Assembly (NCBI GenBank): GCA_030549335.1
Contig: JAUKPH010000017.1
Coordinates: 11,183,501-11,247,500, forward strand
Length of the DNA stretch: 64,000 bases
Reading direction: 5' to 3'
From: Pontederia crassipes
Taxonomy: Eukaryota > Streptophyta > Magnoliopsida > Commelinales > Pontederiaceae
Numbering within the stretch: the stretch's first letter is position 1; each line of letters begins with the position of its first letter. A program made the translations under genes and the position numbers. The notes beneath the pieces were generated by a model. That model was given only the letters and a program-made list of their open reading frames with translations, was not told where the DNA came from and made no database searches. This document shows, one piece after another, positions 1-12,407 of this stretch.

Positions 1-1110
1 AATAATATAAAATATGGTGGAATCGAAAGGCAGATTAATTCATTTATGTTGTCATTGGACATGCATGTAGTCACCCACTATATGGATGGGTATTATGGAT
101 CAAATAAGTGAGTGGGTTCGTAATGCATCAATCAATTCAAAACATTGCTTGTCATAACAAATTAAGCACATGGAATGTGTTCGGAAATTGATTAGAAATT
201 AAGGTAGTAGTCCAGTATTACGTAAAACTTGGCTCGATTCGACCGGTGAAATCAGTGTCCAACTCTCAAAACGATTGTAACCCTCAAACTCTTTATTGAG
301 GTTAACTTGCTTTGATCTAGTTAAACTTAGTTAAAATTCGAATTCAATTGGTTGATCCGACGGATTTCGATGACTCGGTCAAACTAATAGGAAAAAATAA
401 TTTTAACAAATAAACTAAATTTTGTAAAACACATACACATCTATATATTTAAAATTTATGCTCTAGTTTTTTCCATTTCAAATATCAACAATATTCTTTT
501 ATTTATAATTACGATTTTTTATCTTTTATGTGAATAATTATTTAATTGATACTTTCTTTATTATATTATTTAACTTTTAAACTATTTTATTTTATTTTAA
601 AGGCATTGTTCAAACATCATCCATTCATTTTCCATATCACTTCTCAGAGTAAGAGTAAGTTTAGTTACTAAATGGCTTGAGCTTTAAGTCAGATTCGCTG
701 AAGATGTGGATTATATGCAATGATCATTTTTTACTTACACAAAAATTCAAATTCAAGATCTATTTCAGCGAAACCACTTTTTATACTTAAGATTTTAAAT
801 GAAAGTTTTAATAGTTGTAATGAGGTTTAGTTGTAACTAGGTCTTCGAAAATATCTAATTTTATATGAATTTGGACAATTAAATATAGATTACTCCTCAA
901 AGTCATGATGAAAATGACAAATGAAAAAAAAAGGATAGAAATAAAATTATAACTAAATAGACAAAAATACTTCTATTCAATCATGAAAATAGAATCTCAA
1001 CAAAAATAAATAGAAATAAGAAACGCTAAATATAAAAAAATCCAAAACTCCAAAAAGAAATTATTTTGAAGCTCCAACATATTACAACAGCGTATTGAAC
1101 TAGTGTTTTA
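1..1110. other. AT-rich intergenic stretch, no gene seen
   Basis: This AT-rich sequence has only short chance reading frames and no recognisable protein similarity. It is the distal upstream region of the AAA ATPase gene. Confidence 0.6.
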
Positions 1111-1183
1111 GGCCCACATTAAGCAATCCGTCCAAATGTACCAATTGGGCCTTTAAAAGCTCCTCTGGATTCTTCATTGGGCC
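1111..1183 (+). promoter_or_regulatory. Three site II (TGGGCC) elements upstream of the AAA ATPase gene
   Basis: TGGGCC occurs at 1146-1151 and 1178-1183, and its reverse complement (within GGCCCACA) at 1111-1118, all within 220 bp of the start codon. In plants such site II elements are known TCP-factor targets enriched in promoters of housekeeping and mitochondrial-protein genes. That fits the product predicted here. Function is inferred from motif and position; no TATA box was evident close by. Confidence 0.45.
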
Positions 1184-1325
1184 CCTCGTGGCAGTCCGTT
1201 TCTTTCGGACCAAGCAAACAGCACCATTGCTCGTTCACTCATCAGCATTCCTAACGTAGAGAAACCATTACGAACACAAGAAGCGGCGGGGGCGGCGGCA
1301 GCGGCAGCCGGAGGACGCGAAGGGG

Positions 1326-4300
1326 ATGACGTCGTCGAGGCTCCTGCAGGAGCTGGTTCTGTACGCCTCCAGCGCCGCGCTGAGCTCCCTGGTGCTCTTT
1401 GTCGGCCTGCGCCAGCTCGACCCGAATCGCTCCGCCTCCAAGAAGGCTCTGAAGCAAAAGGAGGAGATTGCCAAGCGCCTCGGCCGCCCCCTCGTCCAGA
1501 CCAATCAGTACGAGGTCGTTACTTTTCCCCAACCTTCCCTCTCCATCTATTCTAATCCGCCGCCGTCTCTCTTTTGCTTTTTTTTGGCATTGTTTTGCCA
1601 CTGAAATTTGCGTCTCTATGACCGTGGATTAATTGCTACCATTAGGGAAAAAATCTTAGTATTTGGAGTAAGGTTCATTTTATTTTAATCGCAGTCGTGT
1701 TTCATGATCAATTTAATGTTTTTGTTGCCTGTTAATGTGATGTTGATTTATTCACCTCTGAATTTTGTAAAATCTTATGAATGTTGCAGTATCGTGCAAG
1801 TTGCACATAGAAAATAGGAGTATTTGGGTTTGCTCTGAACTCCAGAAGCAATATTATGGAACAATTGTGGTAGCATCAATTGGCGCCGTTGCATGTGGAT
1901 GCCTATGTTGCTTAAATAATCAAAATATAAGCTTTGAATAGGCCTACATGCTCCTTTATTGATTTCAATTAGTCCATTGCTTTAGTCGGATGTGTTGGGA
2001 AGCTTAATTTATAGTAATCTCCTTAGCATCTTATGATCTTCTTTTAGTGCTCACAGCTTTCCTCATTGGTCTACTGCTTTCTTTTTGTGTTAAATAAATG
2101 TTATCATACCCCTGACTCCCCTAAAAAATATTTTAATTAATGTTTCAATTTTTTTTTCTTCACAAAATGTTTGGGAAACAAATATATAGTCTAGCTACCT
2201 GTGCATAATATGATGTGAAGAACTATCAGGAATGCATATTTGAAAATGTGATTAATAATCGCTGTGAGAAGATATGGACTATCAAAGTAAACTTATTATA
2301 ATCATATATGATACCTTTTAATCTATTCTGCAGGATGTGATAGCATGTGATGTCATAAATCCTGATCATATCGATGTGGAGTTTGAATCTATTGGAGGTC
2401 TTGAACATGTCAAACAATCATTAATCGAGTTGGTCATTCTTCCCCTGCGCCGACCTGAGTTATTTTCTCACGGAAGGCTTCTCAGCCCCCAGAAGGGTGT
2501 GTTGTTATATGGGCCACCAGGAACAGGGAAGACAATGCTAGCAAAGGCCTTAGCGAAAGAGTCTGGAGCAGTCTTCATCAATGTAAGGATCTCTAACCTG
2601 ATGAGTAAATGGTTTGGAGATGCTCAGAAACTTGGTAAGTTTACATCTTTCTCATCTATTGGTTCATGTGTTTTATCTTGTATACATGTTTTTCATTTTT
2701 TGAATGGTTTATGTTGTACATATTCTCTTGACTCACTATACGCAAATATTTGAGTAACAAGAGCTATGTTGTGCACCATCATCACATACTTCATGTCGTG
2801 CTTCATACTTTCCTCTGATTTTTTTTTGAGAGGAACTTTCCTCTGATATTAATGAAAAAAGTTTGTGGTTCTCCTTTTTGTAGTATTCTCTTGTGAAGTG
2901 AAACTTGGTGGAAAAAGGTGTTGCTGGTCCTTAAGTATATGAATCAACTTTTAATTCTTCTCCTTCTAAAAAAAAACTTTTAATTCTTCTAATCTAATAA
3001 AATAATATATTAGTCACATAACCTGTAATTATTATAATAATGATAAAGTAGTAATAGAGTTTATTGAATAGTCATTCTGATTTCCCTTTAAAGCCATGAG
3101 AATCTTAATCTAATAATGATTAGTAATGTGATGGTTAAGATGTTCATGTTGAACTCTTGAGAATTTATTTCATAGTAACTACCATTTATCATTATTCATT
3201 GACCCTGACCAAGGGACGGTCTTCTTGCTACACTTGCATTGCATTGTAAATGTGTAAGAGCGCCGGCATATTATTTAAATGTTGCTTTAAGCTACAACTT
3301 TTTGTTTCTCTAAATATGTTCCATATATAGTAATGTCATACCTTGGTCACGCACTACGATGAAGACTGCTGAGGTGCCTCAATTTTCGGCAGTTTCAGAT
3401 GTAGTCCAGCTATTTTTGACATTCATAATTTATTATGGTCTTTGTGGTACTAAAAACATTCTTCGGCACAATTTAAAAAGAAACATTCTTCGGCACAAAT
3501 TCTTGTTAATTTTCTAATGATCATTGATATATTATCTTGGCTCTATGCTCTTTCCCCAGTATCTATTGCTGGCAATGTAAGTTCTTGAAGAAAATAGTTC
3601 TGGTAGTCCGAATGTAGGCTTGGCATCAGTAACATGCACTTGTATAATTTTTAGCATTTGCACTTCTTTCTGTTGCTTGTAATAGATGGTGTTATGTTCT
3701 CAACAAAAAAAGTTGATGTTCAAAGTAATGCATGAATTTGTCGCATAATGAATGCATTTTTTATGATTTGTTGAGCTCTGGTGCCTGAAGTTGTTTCCTG
3801 TTCTAGCTATGGAAGTTTGCTAACAACTAGTTTAAATGAAACTGCTGCAGTGACTGCCGTCTTCACCCTGGCTTATAAGCTTCAGCCTGCTATAATTTTC
3901 ATTGATGAGGTTGATAGTTTCTTGGGACAGCGCCGCAATACAGACCATGAAGCCATGACTAACATGAAAACTGAGTTTATGTCTCTGTGGGATGGTTTTA
4001 CCACGGACCGTGAGTGTTATCTCTGTCTTAAATACCTCTTCTCGTCATCCTATGTCTGGTATAATATGCTTCATGCACTTCATTGGCAGACATATTTGTT
4101 TTAAATGTTTTCTTAAGAAGGCAACTATCTGATGCCTATTCCAATGAATGTCTCAATTCTGAACATGTGTACACATTGACCATGCATATCCACCAAGTTT
4201 CGATAAGTTTAAGCCCTAGATGTTCAAGAATAGCCTTTATGGTTTGATGCTTACTAGCTTCAGCTATTCTCAGAGTTAAGCCACTAAACAGATAATCATT

Positions 4301-6380
4301 CAGTCATTATCTGCATCTTTTACATGACTTAAGAGTGAGACAATAAAATCATATTGGTATGTTATGAGGATTTTCTGGGCATAATAATAGTCGAAAAACA
4401 AAGAAATGGATACTCTAGAGGAACAAAATAGTTGTTCAGAACACAGAACACTCTCACAAAGATACAAGAACTTCTTGCATTACATATTTCTCTAAAATAG
4501 AAAAGGTTGAAATAACAAAATAATCAAATATCTCTTGAGACTGACATTGACAGCATAAAATCCTGTCGAATCTTATGAACATGGATCAACGAATATATTG
4601 TGATAGAGCGGAATGGCGTCGTATGATCCATGTAGCCGACCCCACCTAGTGGGATAAGGCTTTGTTGTTGTTGTTGTTGTTGTATCTCTTGAGATTGACA
4701 TTGAACATCTGTCTCAGTGAGAATGCAATTATGCAAGAGCTTATTTCTTCCATTAGATATTTCTCCAAAGTAGAAATCGTTGAAATAACAAAATAATCAA
4801 ATGCCTTCGGGAACTAACATTGAACTTCCGTCTCAGTGATCGGTTGATTCCCATCAAGAAAGCACATTAATCTCTTATTATGCATGGTGGCTTCCTAATA
4901 AAGAAATCAAGAAAGAATAAAATGAGACTTCATCATAGTTAGCAAAGGTGGACGACATGGTGAATAAATCATTTTGAGAAATTGGAGGGGGATGATACTC
5001 TTTTTTTCTTATGGGATGTCTCTATGTTTTAATATTCATCAAATGCAACACGCATGTAACTTCTCCATAATATCCTTCATGTAAGCTACTAGAAATACAA
5101 CACGGCCAATATGTAAGTGTATCAGTTGACTCCCAAGTCCCCGTGTGAGATGCCATCAAAGGAGATGATTGAATTGCATTATTTTTTTCTTCTTTTTTAT
5201 TTTTGAAAAAGGAAGATAGTTCATTTAACCATAATGTTTCACATTGTTGGGTGACAAAATGCACCAAAAAAATGTGTGACCTCATGGTAAATATGTTGTA
5301 TGCAAATAGAATGCAAATATGATATAGTTCCAATAACCTAGCATTAACCTTCAAAATGCAAACAAGAGTTGTAGAGTGGCTTTGTATATGGCTCGGCTTG
5401 CATTCTTGTTAGGTGATGGTCTCTTTTGATGCGATCTAATATTTTAGTTCTGTTTCCTCTTGCATTTCGTTGTACCACATTCCATTGTGATTTCACTATT
5501 GATGTTCTGGAAACTTAATAGTGTATTTGATTGGCTTTAACTTCAGAGAATGCTCGTGTAATGGTTCTTGCTGCAACAAATCGACCATCTGAACTTGATG
5601 ATGCGATACTTAGACGCTTTACACAAATTTTTGAAGTTGGCATACCTGATCGTAGTGAGAGATCTAAGATCCTAAAGGTGATCCTGAAGGGAGAAAGAGT
5701 AGAAGAGAATATCGATTATGAGTACATAGCCACTCTATGTGAAGGTTTCACGGGTTCAGATATTCTTGAACTATGTAAACAGGCTGCCTATTATCCTGTT
5801 AGGGAGCTATTGAATGAAGAAAAGAATGGAAGTTCATCCTCTGTAAGTATCGTCAATCTTTTTTACCCTAACGCAATCCTCAAGCATAAGTAACTTCGCT
5901 ATCTGTTGCTTCGCATTTTCTTTTATCTATACATTGTGGTGACAAAATTAGAACTTCGAGTAAATGTCACATGATATCGAATATATCCTCTTAAGTTCTT
6001 TTTTTGGATTGCCCTATGTCACATGATATTTTATACATCCTCTTCAAGTACTTTTTTGGACTGTCGGATATCTAGGCAAGCTTCTTGATGCTTGAAACTT
6101 TGCTAATGCTATTTCCTTTTTCAGAGACTCCCTGTAAGATTCAAGAATATGTACCCCTTGTATGACTTTAGCTGCTTTCTCGCAGGGACCAAGAGCATTG
6201 AAGCAATCTGATCTAGAGAAGGCACTTGTGACATCAAGAAAGTTAAAAAGGAAAGCTGGCGTTGACAAATTGGGATGGCAATCGCCTCCTTGGTCTAGGC
6301 AATCAGAACCAGATGATGATCAGGTGCAGAATGCTATTTTGGAGATCTCAAAGCTCATGTCTCGCATTGTAAATAGCTAA
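1326..6380 (+). CDS. MSP1/ATAD1-type AAA ATPase (outer-membrane protein extractase), five exons
   Basis: Exons read as 1326-1514, 2334-2634, 3851-4009, 5547-5842 and 6186-6380, all with GT..AG borders and consistent phase, giving 379 aa. Residues 8-28 form an N-terminal membrane anchor. One AAA domain follows: Walker A GPPGTGKT (123-130), pore-side segment with [10 protein letters not shown] (154-163), Walker B IIFIDE (178-183), sensor-1 LAATN (224-228) and the arginine pair R239-R240. A C-terminal helix/tail follows. Family knowledge: Msp1/ATAD1 proteins sit in the mitochondrial and peroxisomal outer membrane and pull out mislocalised tail-anchored proteins using ATP; length and order fit plant members. 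The start is the first ATG and gives the anchor directly. Oddities: after the arginine pair the residues are F-T where L-P is usual, and a possible 9-base microexon lies at 6125-6133. Intron 3 and the 3' flank carry SINE-like inserts. Confidence is high for family, moderate for the exon 4-5 junction. Confidence 0.9.
4440..4845. repeat. Degenerate local duplication in intron 3, split by a SINE-like insert
   Basis: A stretch containing TTGAAATAACAAAATAATCA occurs at about 4507-4526 and again near 4779-4798. Similar flanking bases (ATTTCTC.., ..CATTGAAC.., GTCTCAGTG) appear around both. The first copy is interrupted by the element at 4551-4682. It looks like an old roughly 120-150-bp tandem duplication inside the intron. 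Confidence 0.5.
4551..4682 (+). mobile_element. 5'-truncated SINE-like element with RTE-type tail
   Basis: The 132-bp insert ends in five to six TTG repeats. It is flanked by a 22-bp direct repeat with one mismatch (4529-4550 and 4683-4704), a normal TSD length for LINE-driven insertion. Its last ~80 bp (GATCCATGTAGCC, CCACCTAGTGGGATAAGGCT, then TTG repeats) match the 3' end of the LINE at 17684-18804 and the elements at 6438-6620 and 58537-58709. It lies in intron 3 of the AAA ATPase gene, in the sense direction. It resembles plant Au-type SINEs, but that name is from memory and unchecked. Confidence 0.75.
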
Positions 6381-6437
6381 TCAGAAGCCCAAGATCCTTG
6401 GTCTACGAGCTCCGGAGCTAGATATTTCTACCTGTAC

Positions 6438-6620
6438 AACAACAACAACAACAAAGCCTTATCCCACTAGGTGGGGTCGGCTACATGGATCATACGACGT
6501 CATTCCGCTCATATTCGTTGATCCATGTTCATGAGATTCGACAGGGTTTTACGCTGGCTGTCGGGGCCTAACACAACCCTCTTCCTTTATCCGGGCTTGG
6601 GACCGGCTATAAAACATAGG
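6438..6620 (-). mobile_element. Full-length SINE-like element (183 bp) with 25-bp TSD in the 3' flank/UTR of the AAA ATPase gene
   Basis: On the minus strand the element begins CCTATGTTTTATAGCCGG and ends in TTG repeats. A 25-bp direct repeat with one mismatch bounds it (6413-6437 and 6621-6645), so the ends are well defined. The body has a GGTCCCAAGCCCGGATAAAG block and the tail shared with the RTE LINE. It starts 57 bp after the stop codon, so it probably sits in the 3' UTR, antisense to the transcript. The 58537-58709 copy is nearly the same full-length form. No convincing polymerase III boxes were seen by eye. Confidence 0.8.
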
Positions 6621-6645
6621 CGGAGCTGGATATTTCTACCTGTAC

Positions 6646-8158
6646 ATAGTTGCATATTCCAAAATGCAGTTCATAGCTTAGTATAAAGTCCTGACATCAG
6701 ATTCAGTGTTTTGTCTTAGAAGATTCACAGCTACAATTGCAGTAAATGATTTTATTTGTCGTGAATTCCGATTCAGTTGTCACTGCAGTGTTCATGTAAA
6801 ATTATTCAGTCGTGAATTAAGGAAATCATGATCAACGTCAAACCCAACTCGAACTAATTGTGATTTTTTTTTCTAGTACAACATTCACACAGCTTCAGTT
6901 GGCATCTCGCTAGATCTATGTTAATGGCGAGGCCAGCAATATGATTTATATTGCAACAGTTTGATTGATCATGTTGGAAAAATTGAATGACGGCACATTG
7001 CCTCGTCCTTTACAATACATTTCCAAAAAAAAGGAAATGCTATGGTGGTGGATGTTAGGGCAAAAAACTAAACCAAACTTTTATTTGGATAAATTTTGAG
7101 GAATGATAATTAGAATAAAATGACTATTTACCCTTTCTTGCATTTTAACCTAATAAATATTAAGGAACTCTATCTATTTATTTATTAATATTTTCAGTTA
7201 AAATCTTTATAGTTGACCTTTTTCGTTCATTTTTTTAATATGTCATTTCTTTATTCTTTCTTCTCTTGATCCCTCCACTCATTCACTTTTCCCCATTTTA
7301 TATTTTTTCTCTCATATTTTGTCATCAAAGTTGTGATCTAAATTTTGATCTCGATCTTATTTTAAGAATTTTATGTATAAAAATTTAATATGATCTTAAT
7401 ATTGATTACATGATCATATACAATGTCATATGATTAGTATACTTATTTAAATATATTTATGATAATAAAAATAAATTTAGGTGATATTTAATATATTTTT
7501 TATTTTTAATATGTTTCGATGTAGTTTAACTTAAGATTCAACAAAAATTACTTAGTGAGACATTTAAAATTTAAGTGTGACAATATTTTTAATACGTAAG
7601 ATCGTTTGCAATCTTCAATTTTCATTCTCTTTCTCATTCCTCTATAGATCTCACCTTATATTTTATTTTTTTTCCTTAATTATTTTATCTCCTATATCTC
7701 CTTTATTTTTCTCTTATCTCTCCTCATTTTCTCTTTACTCGTTCTCCTTTAATTCTCTCTTTCTCTCTCCTCGCTTTCTATCTCATATTTCTCTTCACTT
7801 TCTCACAATGTGTCTTGTCCCTCTAATTCATTTTCCCTTTTTTATGCTTTCTCTCATCCTCTCTCTCAATTTGTCTATCCTTTTTTATGCATTTTTTCTT
7901 CTCTTCTTGGTTATTTCTGTCTTCTAACTCTAGCTCCTAATAGTTTTTTCCACACATCATTATAAGTAAAGGACAGAAAAGGATTAATTAGGAGAAAGGA
8001 TAAAAGGTGAAGATAATAGATAAAAAGAACGAGAGGAATAAAAATAATAGAAGTAAGAAAAGGAGAGGAGGATTTATGCTATAAAAGAGTATACTTCAGG
8101 AGATCTAAAGAAGGGATTAAAGGAAGTATACAAGACACGCAGATAAAGGGACTAGAGT
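6646..8158. other. Intergenic, AT-rich with pyrimidine-rich then purine-rich tracts
   Basis: No gene is recognisable. About 7610-7930 is strongly T/C-rich and 7960-8160 purine-rich. The open frame at 7577-7927 is low-complexity (F, S, L) and is not taken as coding. Confidence 0.6.
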
Positions 8159-8163
8159 AAAGG
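8159..8163. repeat. Target-site duplication AAAGG, left copy
   Basis: AAAGG directly precedes the TGTAACG start of the solo LTR and recurs at 10046-10050 directly after its GTTACA end. Confidence 0.85.
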
Positions 8164-10045
8164 TGTAACGCCCGGACTTTTAACATAAAAGAGGAAAAGA
8201 AAAGAATAAAAGAAAAAGATAAAAAGGGAAATAAAGAGAAGATAAAATATGAGTTGGATTTGATTTGATCAGGGAGAAGTTAAATTCTGATTTAAACTCT
8301 AATCCTCTCCCTATAAATATGAGGCCAGATCAAATCAAAATCCCCTTTTCATTTTTTCCCACGAAACCAGCCCTAAATTCTCCTCTACGTGCGTCCTTTT
8401 CGTTCTTCATTATCCCTGACGGCCGCCGTCATACAGGGGACAAACCGGAGGACGTAGACGACGTTGGACACGCACCTGGGCAGAAAGGAGCGGGCAGAGG
8501 AAGAGGAAGAAGAGGAAGAGGAAGAATAGGACATCAGTAAAGTTTCTCGGACAGAAACTTCGAGGTATGGAACTATGATAGATTCGTAATAGAATCTTGA
8601 TTTTAGATTTGAAGTATGTTCTAAGTCGTTCCTGATTATGGTATGATGAAGTATGATATTAATTTATGCCGGCCATCTTCGGAGAAGACAAACGGAACGC
8701 GAACTGTGCGAAGCACATTTTCGGCGAAAGATGAACCCGGCCTGGGTTCACCCAAATCCGGACCGGGCAGGTCCTTCGCCGGATCGAGTTCGGAGGAACT
8801 CGGCCCGGATCCGCCATTGCCGATGCTCTTGGAGCTCTGCAACCGAACGAACCCGGCCCGGGTTGAAGATGACTCGGACCGAATTCTGTGCACAGAAAAT
8901 AGTCGGACGAGACGGCCTCTCCGACTCGAGGATGATTTGACCCGGTCCGGGTGTAACCTGAACCCGGCCCGGGCTTTCCCTTAATTCACCGAAGATGACG
9001 ACCAATCAACTCGGCCCGGGTTTCTCCCTACTCGGCCCGATTTCTGATCAGATTATGCTCATGTTTATGATCTTTTAATCCATGTTCCACATGATTAATT
9101 CTAATCTATGTATGATGATGATGATGTTGATTTATCCCTGATTTACTCTCCATGATTATGTTTTTTATCCTAATTTAAAGTTCTTATCAAAATATATTTT
9201 GTTTAATTAAAAGATGCAAGATAAAAGACGTAAAATGTTAAATGGAGAGCTCTTTTATGATGGGCTGGTGACGACCAGTTATGGACTGTCCCCAGACAGT
9301 TATGGACTAACTTCTGTCAGTTATGGGCTGGCTCTGCCAGTTAAGATGATGATGGACGGGTTGAGGCAGGCCTCTCCGTGGGTTGAAATATATCCCAAAT
9401 AAGTCAAAGATGAAGAAGAAGATGAACACATATGAATAAGGAACCTTTCTTATGATATCAGGCTTTTGCCTTTATGATGATGACTCTTTATGATCCTATT
9501 CATATGTCCTTTTATGTGATTATTATTCCATATTACGATCATGATTCATTTTTCTATCTAATGATGATGTTATCTTATGATGTTATCTTTTTATGATTCC
9601 TGCTTAGTATCATGATCCTACTATGATGTTTATCTTACTTCCATACTGAGTTATAAAACTCATAGGGAGGTTTCTCCCCTGCATGTTCTTAAATGCAGGC
9701 CAAGGTCCTAATTATGATGGTGGCCAACGGTGATAGATCGAGCTCGTAGGTGACTGCACATGGTTATCGAGTCCTTAGATGATGGATAGATATTTTCTTT
9801 CTTTTTATCATTTGATGTATTAGCTTTCCTTTAGACTCCTATGATGTTAGTTATTAGTCTTCCGTATTTCAAGATGTTACTCTATTTTATTTCTAATGAT
9901 GATTTAGTTATTCCGCATTTATCGTTGATGAGTTGACCAGTCAAAGTCTTATTTTTCGGTCAACATGATGTACACGTAAGGATGACCCGTAGCGTCTCCC
10001 GACCGTATTCTGCCACGTTACGGGGTGCGATTTGGAGGCGTTACA
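8164..10045 (+). mobile_element. Solo LTR of a Ty3/gypsy element (1,882 bp)
   Basis: The element starts TGTAACGCCC, ends GGAGGCGTTACA and has a perfect AAAGG TSD on both sides, with no internal region. It is thus a solo LTR left by LTR-LTR recombination. The end resembles the LTR ends at 23676, 29851 and 61959 (GATTTGGGG..GTTACA), and it shares the short U5 motif near 9656-9681 with them, so it belongs to the same broad lineage (Tekay/Del-like by memory). Palindromic GC-rich motifs of the AACCCGGCCCGGGTT type cluster at about 8733-9040. Confidence 0.9.
8312..8319 (+). promoter_or_regulatory. TATA box inside the solo LTR
   Basis: TATAAATA lies 148 bp into the LTR, in a position suited to a Pol II promoter. 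If used, the palindrome cluster further in would be transcribed. Confidence 0.5.
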
Positions 10046-10050
10046 AAAGG

Positions 10051-12283
10051 CGAGAGACAAATGGACTATAGTTGACGACAGAGAAAGAAACTATATATAG
10101 AGACTGTTTCCTTTTAGGAAGATCTAAAGTTTTTCTTGTGTATGCTTAATTTTCTTCTTAACTAAGAATTAAAAAGAAAGGGAAAAGAAAAGAAATGTTG
10201 GATAAAACATTCAGCATACACCAAGAATTTTATAAGTGAAAATTTGCCCTCAGCTACTGTAGTTGAAGTAATTAATTTTACCTTTTGGGGGAATATTGGA
10301 ACGAGAGAGAGGAGCTTTGTGTGTGTGGTGGTGAATGAAAATGATGGGTGTGCCAACTAAAACTTTCATTTCTAAAATTTGAATTTAAAATCTCTTGATT
10401 CCATCTAACATAATTTTAAACTCGTCCAAAAGCACAGTTGATAATGCATATTTTGAATCTGAACTTAATTATAATTTTATATAATTTCTATGTAGTCAGA
10501 CGCTTTAGCAATGAGACGGCAAAGTCACTCATTCTTTAAAGAGGTTTCGCTGTCCGGACAACGAGTTTGAGAGATCTATGGGGGATCCCCTGTGGGGCTC
10601 GAGAGCAGAGCCTCCGAAATCTAGATAATTTTAGGATTTCTATTTATTTGAGTTTCTTATATAAATTTCATGACGACTAAATTATTTTGTAACATTGTAA
10701 TCATTATTATTCTATAACAAAAGATAGTCACCGTCGTCCGAAAATATAACTCAATTGAAAATGAACCTCGTAAATTTTGTATGTTCTTTTACGTTGGTCT
10801 CTCCATTTTTTTTTTTTTTCGTAACAAGCACGATTTAAATTTCGGGAGCTTGAATATGTTTCAATACATCCATCACCCCCCCTCCCCCCGCCACACACAC
10901 ACTCTGGCTTCAATCTGATCCAGTTTTAGATTAAGGGTTATAACAACTAACACTGCTCCTGGATATACCATCTTAAACTGCTAGTATTTCCCCTTCTCTT
11001 TCTCTCAATTCAAATGAATTCATGAATTCGATTCTCTTGTGTAGGTTATATATTATTTTACAAGTATTTATCTCAAACTTTATATCTTATGTTGAAACAG
11101 CTACGTACTGTGAGCTTTCTTTAAAAATGAAAAAAAAGAAGAAACATATACAGCCAAGAATATTACGTGTTACATTACCGACGTCTCTCAAGTTGTGTCA
11201 ACAATTGTAAGATTTCTTGCATGGACAATAAATAGTATAAGAAAGAGAATTATACATAAAGTAATCGCTCTGCTCTTCGTCTTTCCCGAACAAGCTCATC
11301 TTGGTTTAATTCTTCACATGCTTCGATCTCATCTGGATTCGCCGTGAGCTTGATTTGGACGTGCCTCTGAATGCATATTTAAATTAGCTGACAGAGAAGA
11401 AGACACTCTTCAGCTGTAAATTTATTTTAGACTAATATAACTAATATGCTGCACATCAAATTTAATAATTAAATACGGGCGTCCGATGCTTGTCCCGAAA
11501 TTATTATATGCCTAAATATTTTTTTTTGTTCTCGTTATTTTTTATTCCTAATTAAGATATAAGGCTCTATATCTTCTTTGTTCCAAATATAGAGTACTTA
11601 TATAAGGCTCTATAACTAGTATCATATAGAATTTTCTATAATAATTTGTAATCGCATTTTTGTATGAGAACTTATATGATCAACTCGTACATGAACCATA
11701 TTGCAAGGCATGGCATTTATGTCCATTAGAAGAAGATGCCACGGTTAATTTGAAACCTTTAATGGGCTGAGAAATGCTACTACATGAATCAAACCCTCGG
11801 TTACTTATTGAGTTCAAAATTCTAAATTGCTAAAGCAATTACTCTAAAGGGGAAAGAAGATGCAAATCAATGATGAACGGTCTCAATATTAAAATCCAGT
11901 ATAGAAAAAGAAAAACAATACATAAACCACCAATCTTCACATGCATGTACATTATACATAGATCAGTATCTTATATGCGTAACATGCATGCATGCAATGC
12001 GTCTCCAAGTTGCCTTCTTTCCTGTACGCGTATGCATCTTCTCTGACATGTCACTTTAGTTTTCTTCCCTTAATTTAATCCAACATTATCACTCTGGACC
12101 TCTGGTCGATCCAAATGGGGGCGCTATCCATCTCTTAATTATATATATATAATTTGATCGCCAGCTCAAACTCATTGGCCGCGCGCCTCGTTCCACCAAT
12201 CACATGATCTCTCCTTGTCCTTTCTCTCTCGTGTACAACTGGCTCGATCGATCATGCGAGCAGCAACCACCATTAATGGCGCC
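10051..12283. other. Intergenic region upstream of HyPRP copy A
   Basis: AT-rich DNA with no recognisable coding frame. The last ~110 bp before the TATA box are more GC-rich and include a CCAAT motif (12196-12200 region). No transposon ends were identified. Confidence 0.55.
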
Positions 12284-12291
12284 TATAAATA
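12284..12291 (+). promoter_or_regulatory. TATA box of HyPRP copy A
   Basis: TATAAATA lies 117 bp before the ATG at 12408, a normal distance for a plant gene with a short leader. Confidence 0.75.
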
Positions 12292-12407
12292 CATTCCCTC
12301 GAGCTCCAAGCCATGCACACACCACAAGTTTACTTCACTGCTCCAGTAGTAGTACCTGAGCTGTGCTGTGTCCTTCGTGAGCAGTAGCTAGAAGACAGCA
12401 GCTAGCC

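Noticed and set aside
7577-7927. 116-codon frame in the T/C-rich tract
   Set aside because: Low-complexity F/S/L composition, no domain, AT-rich intergenic setting.
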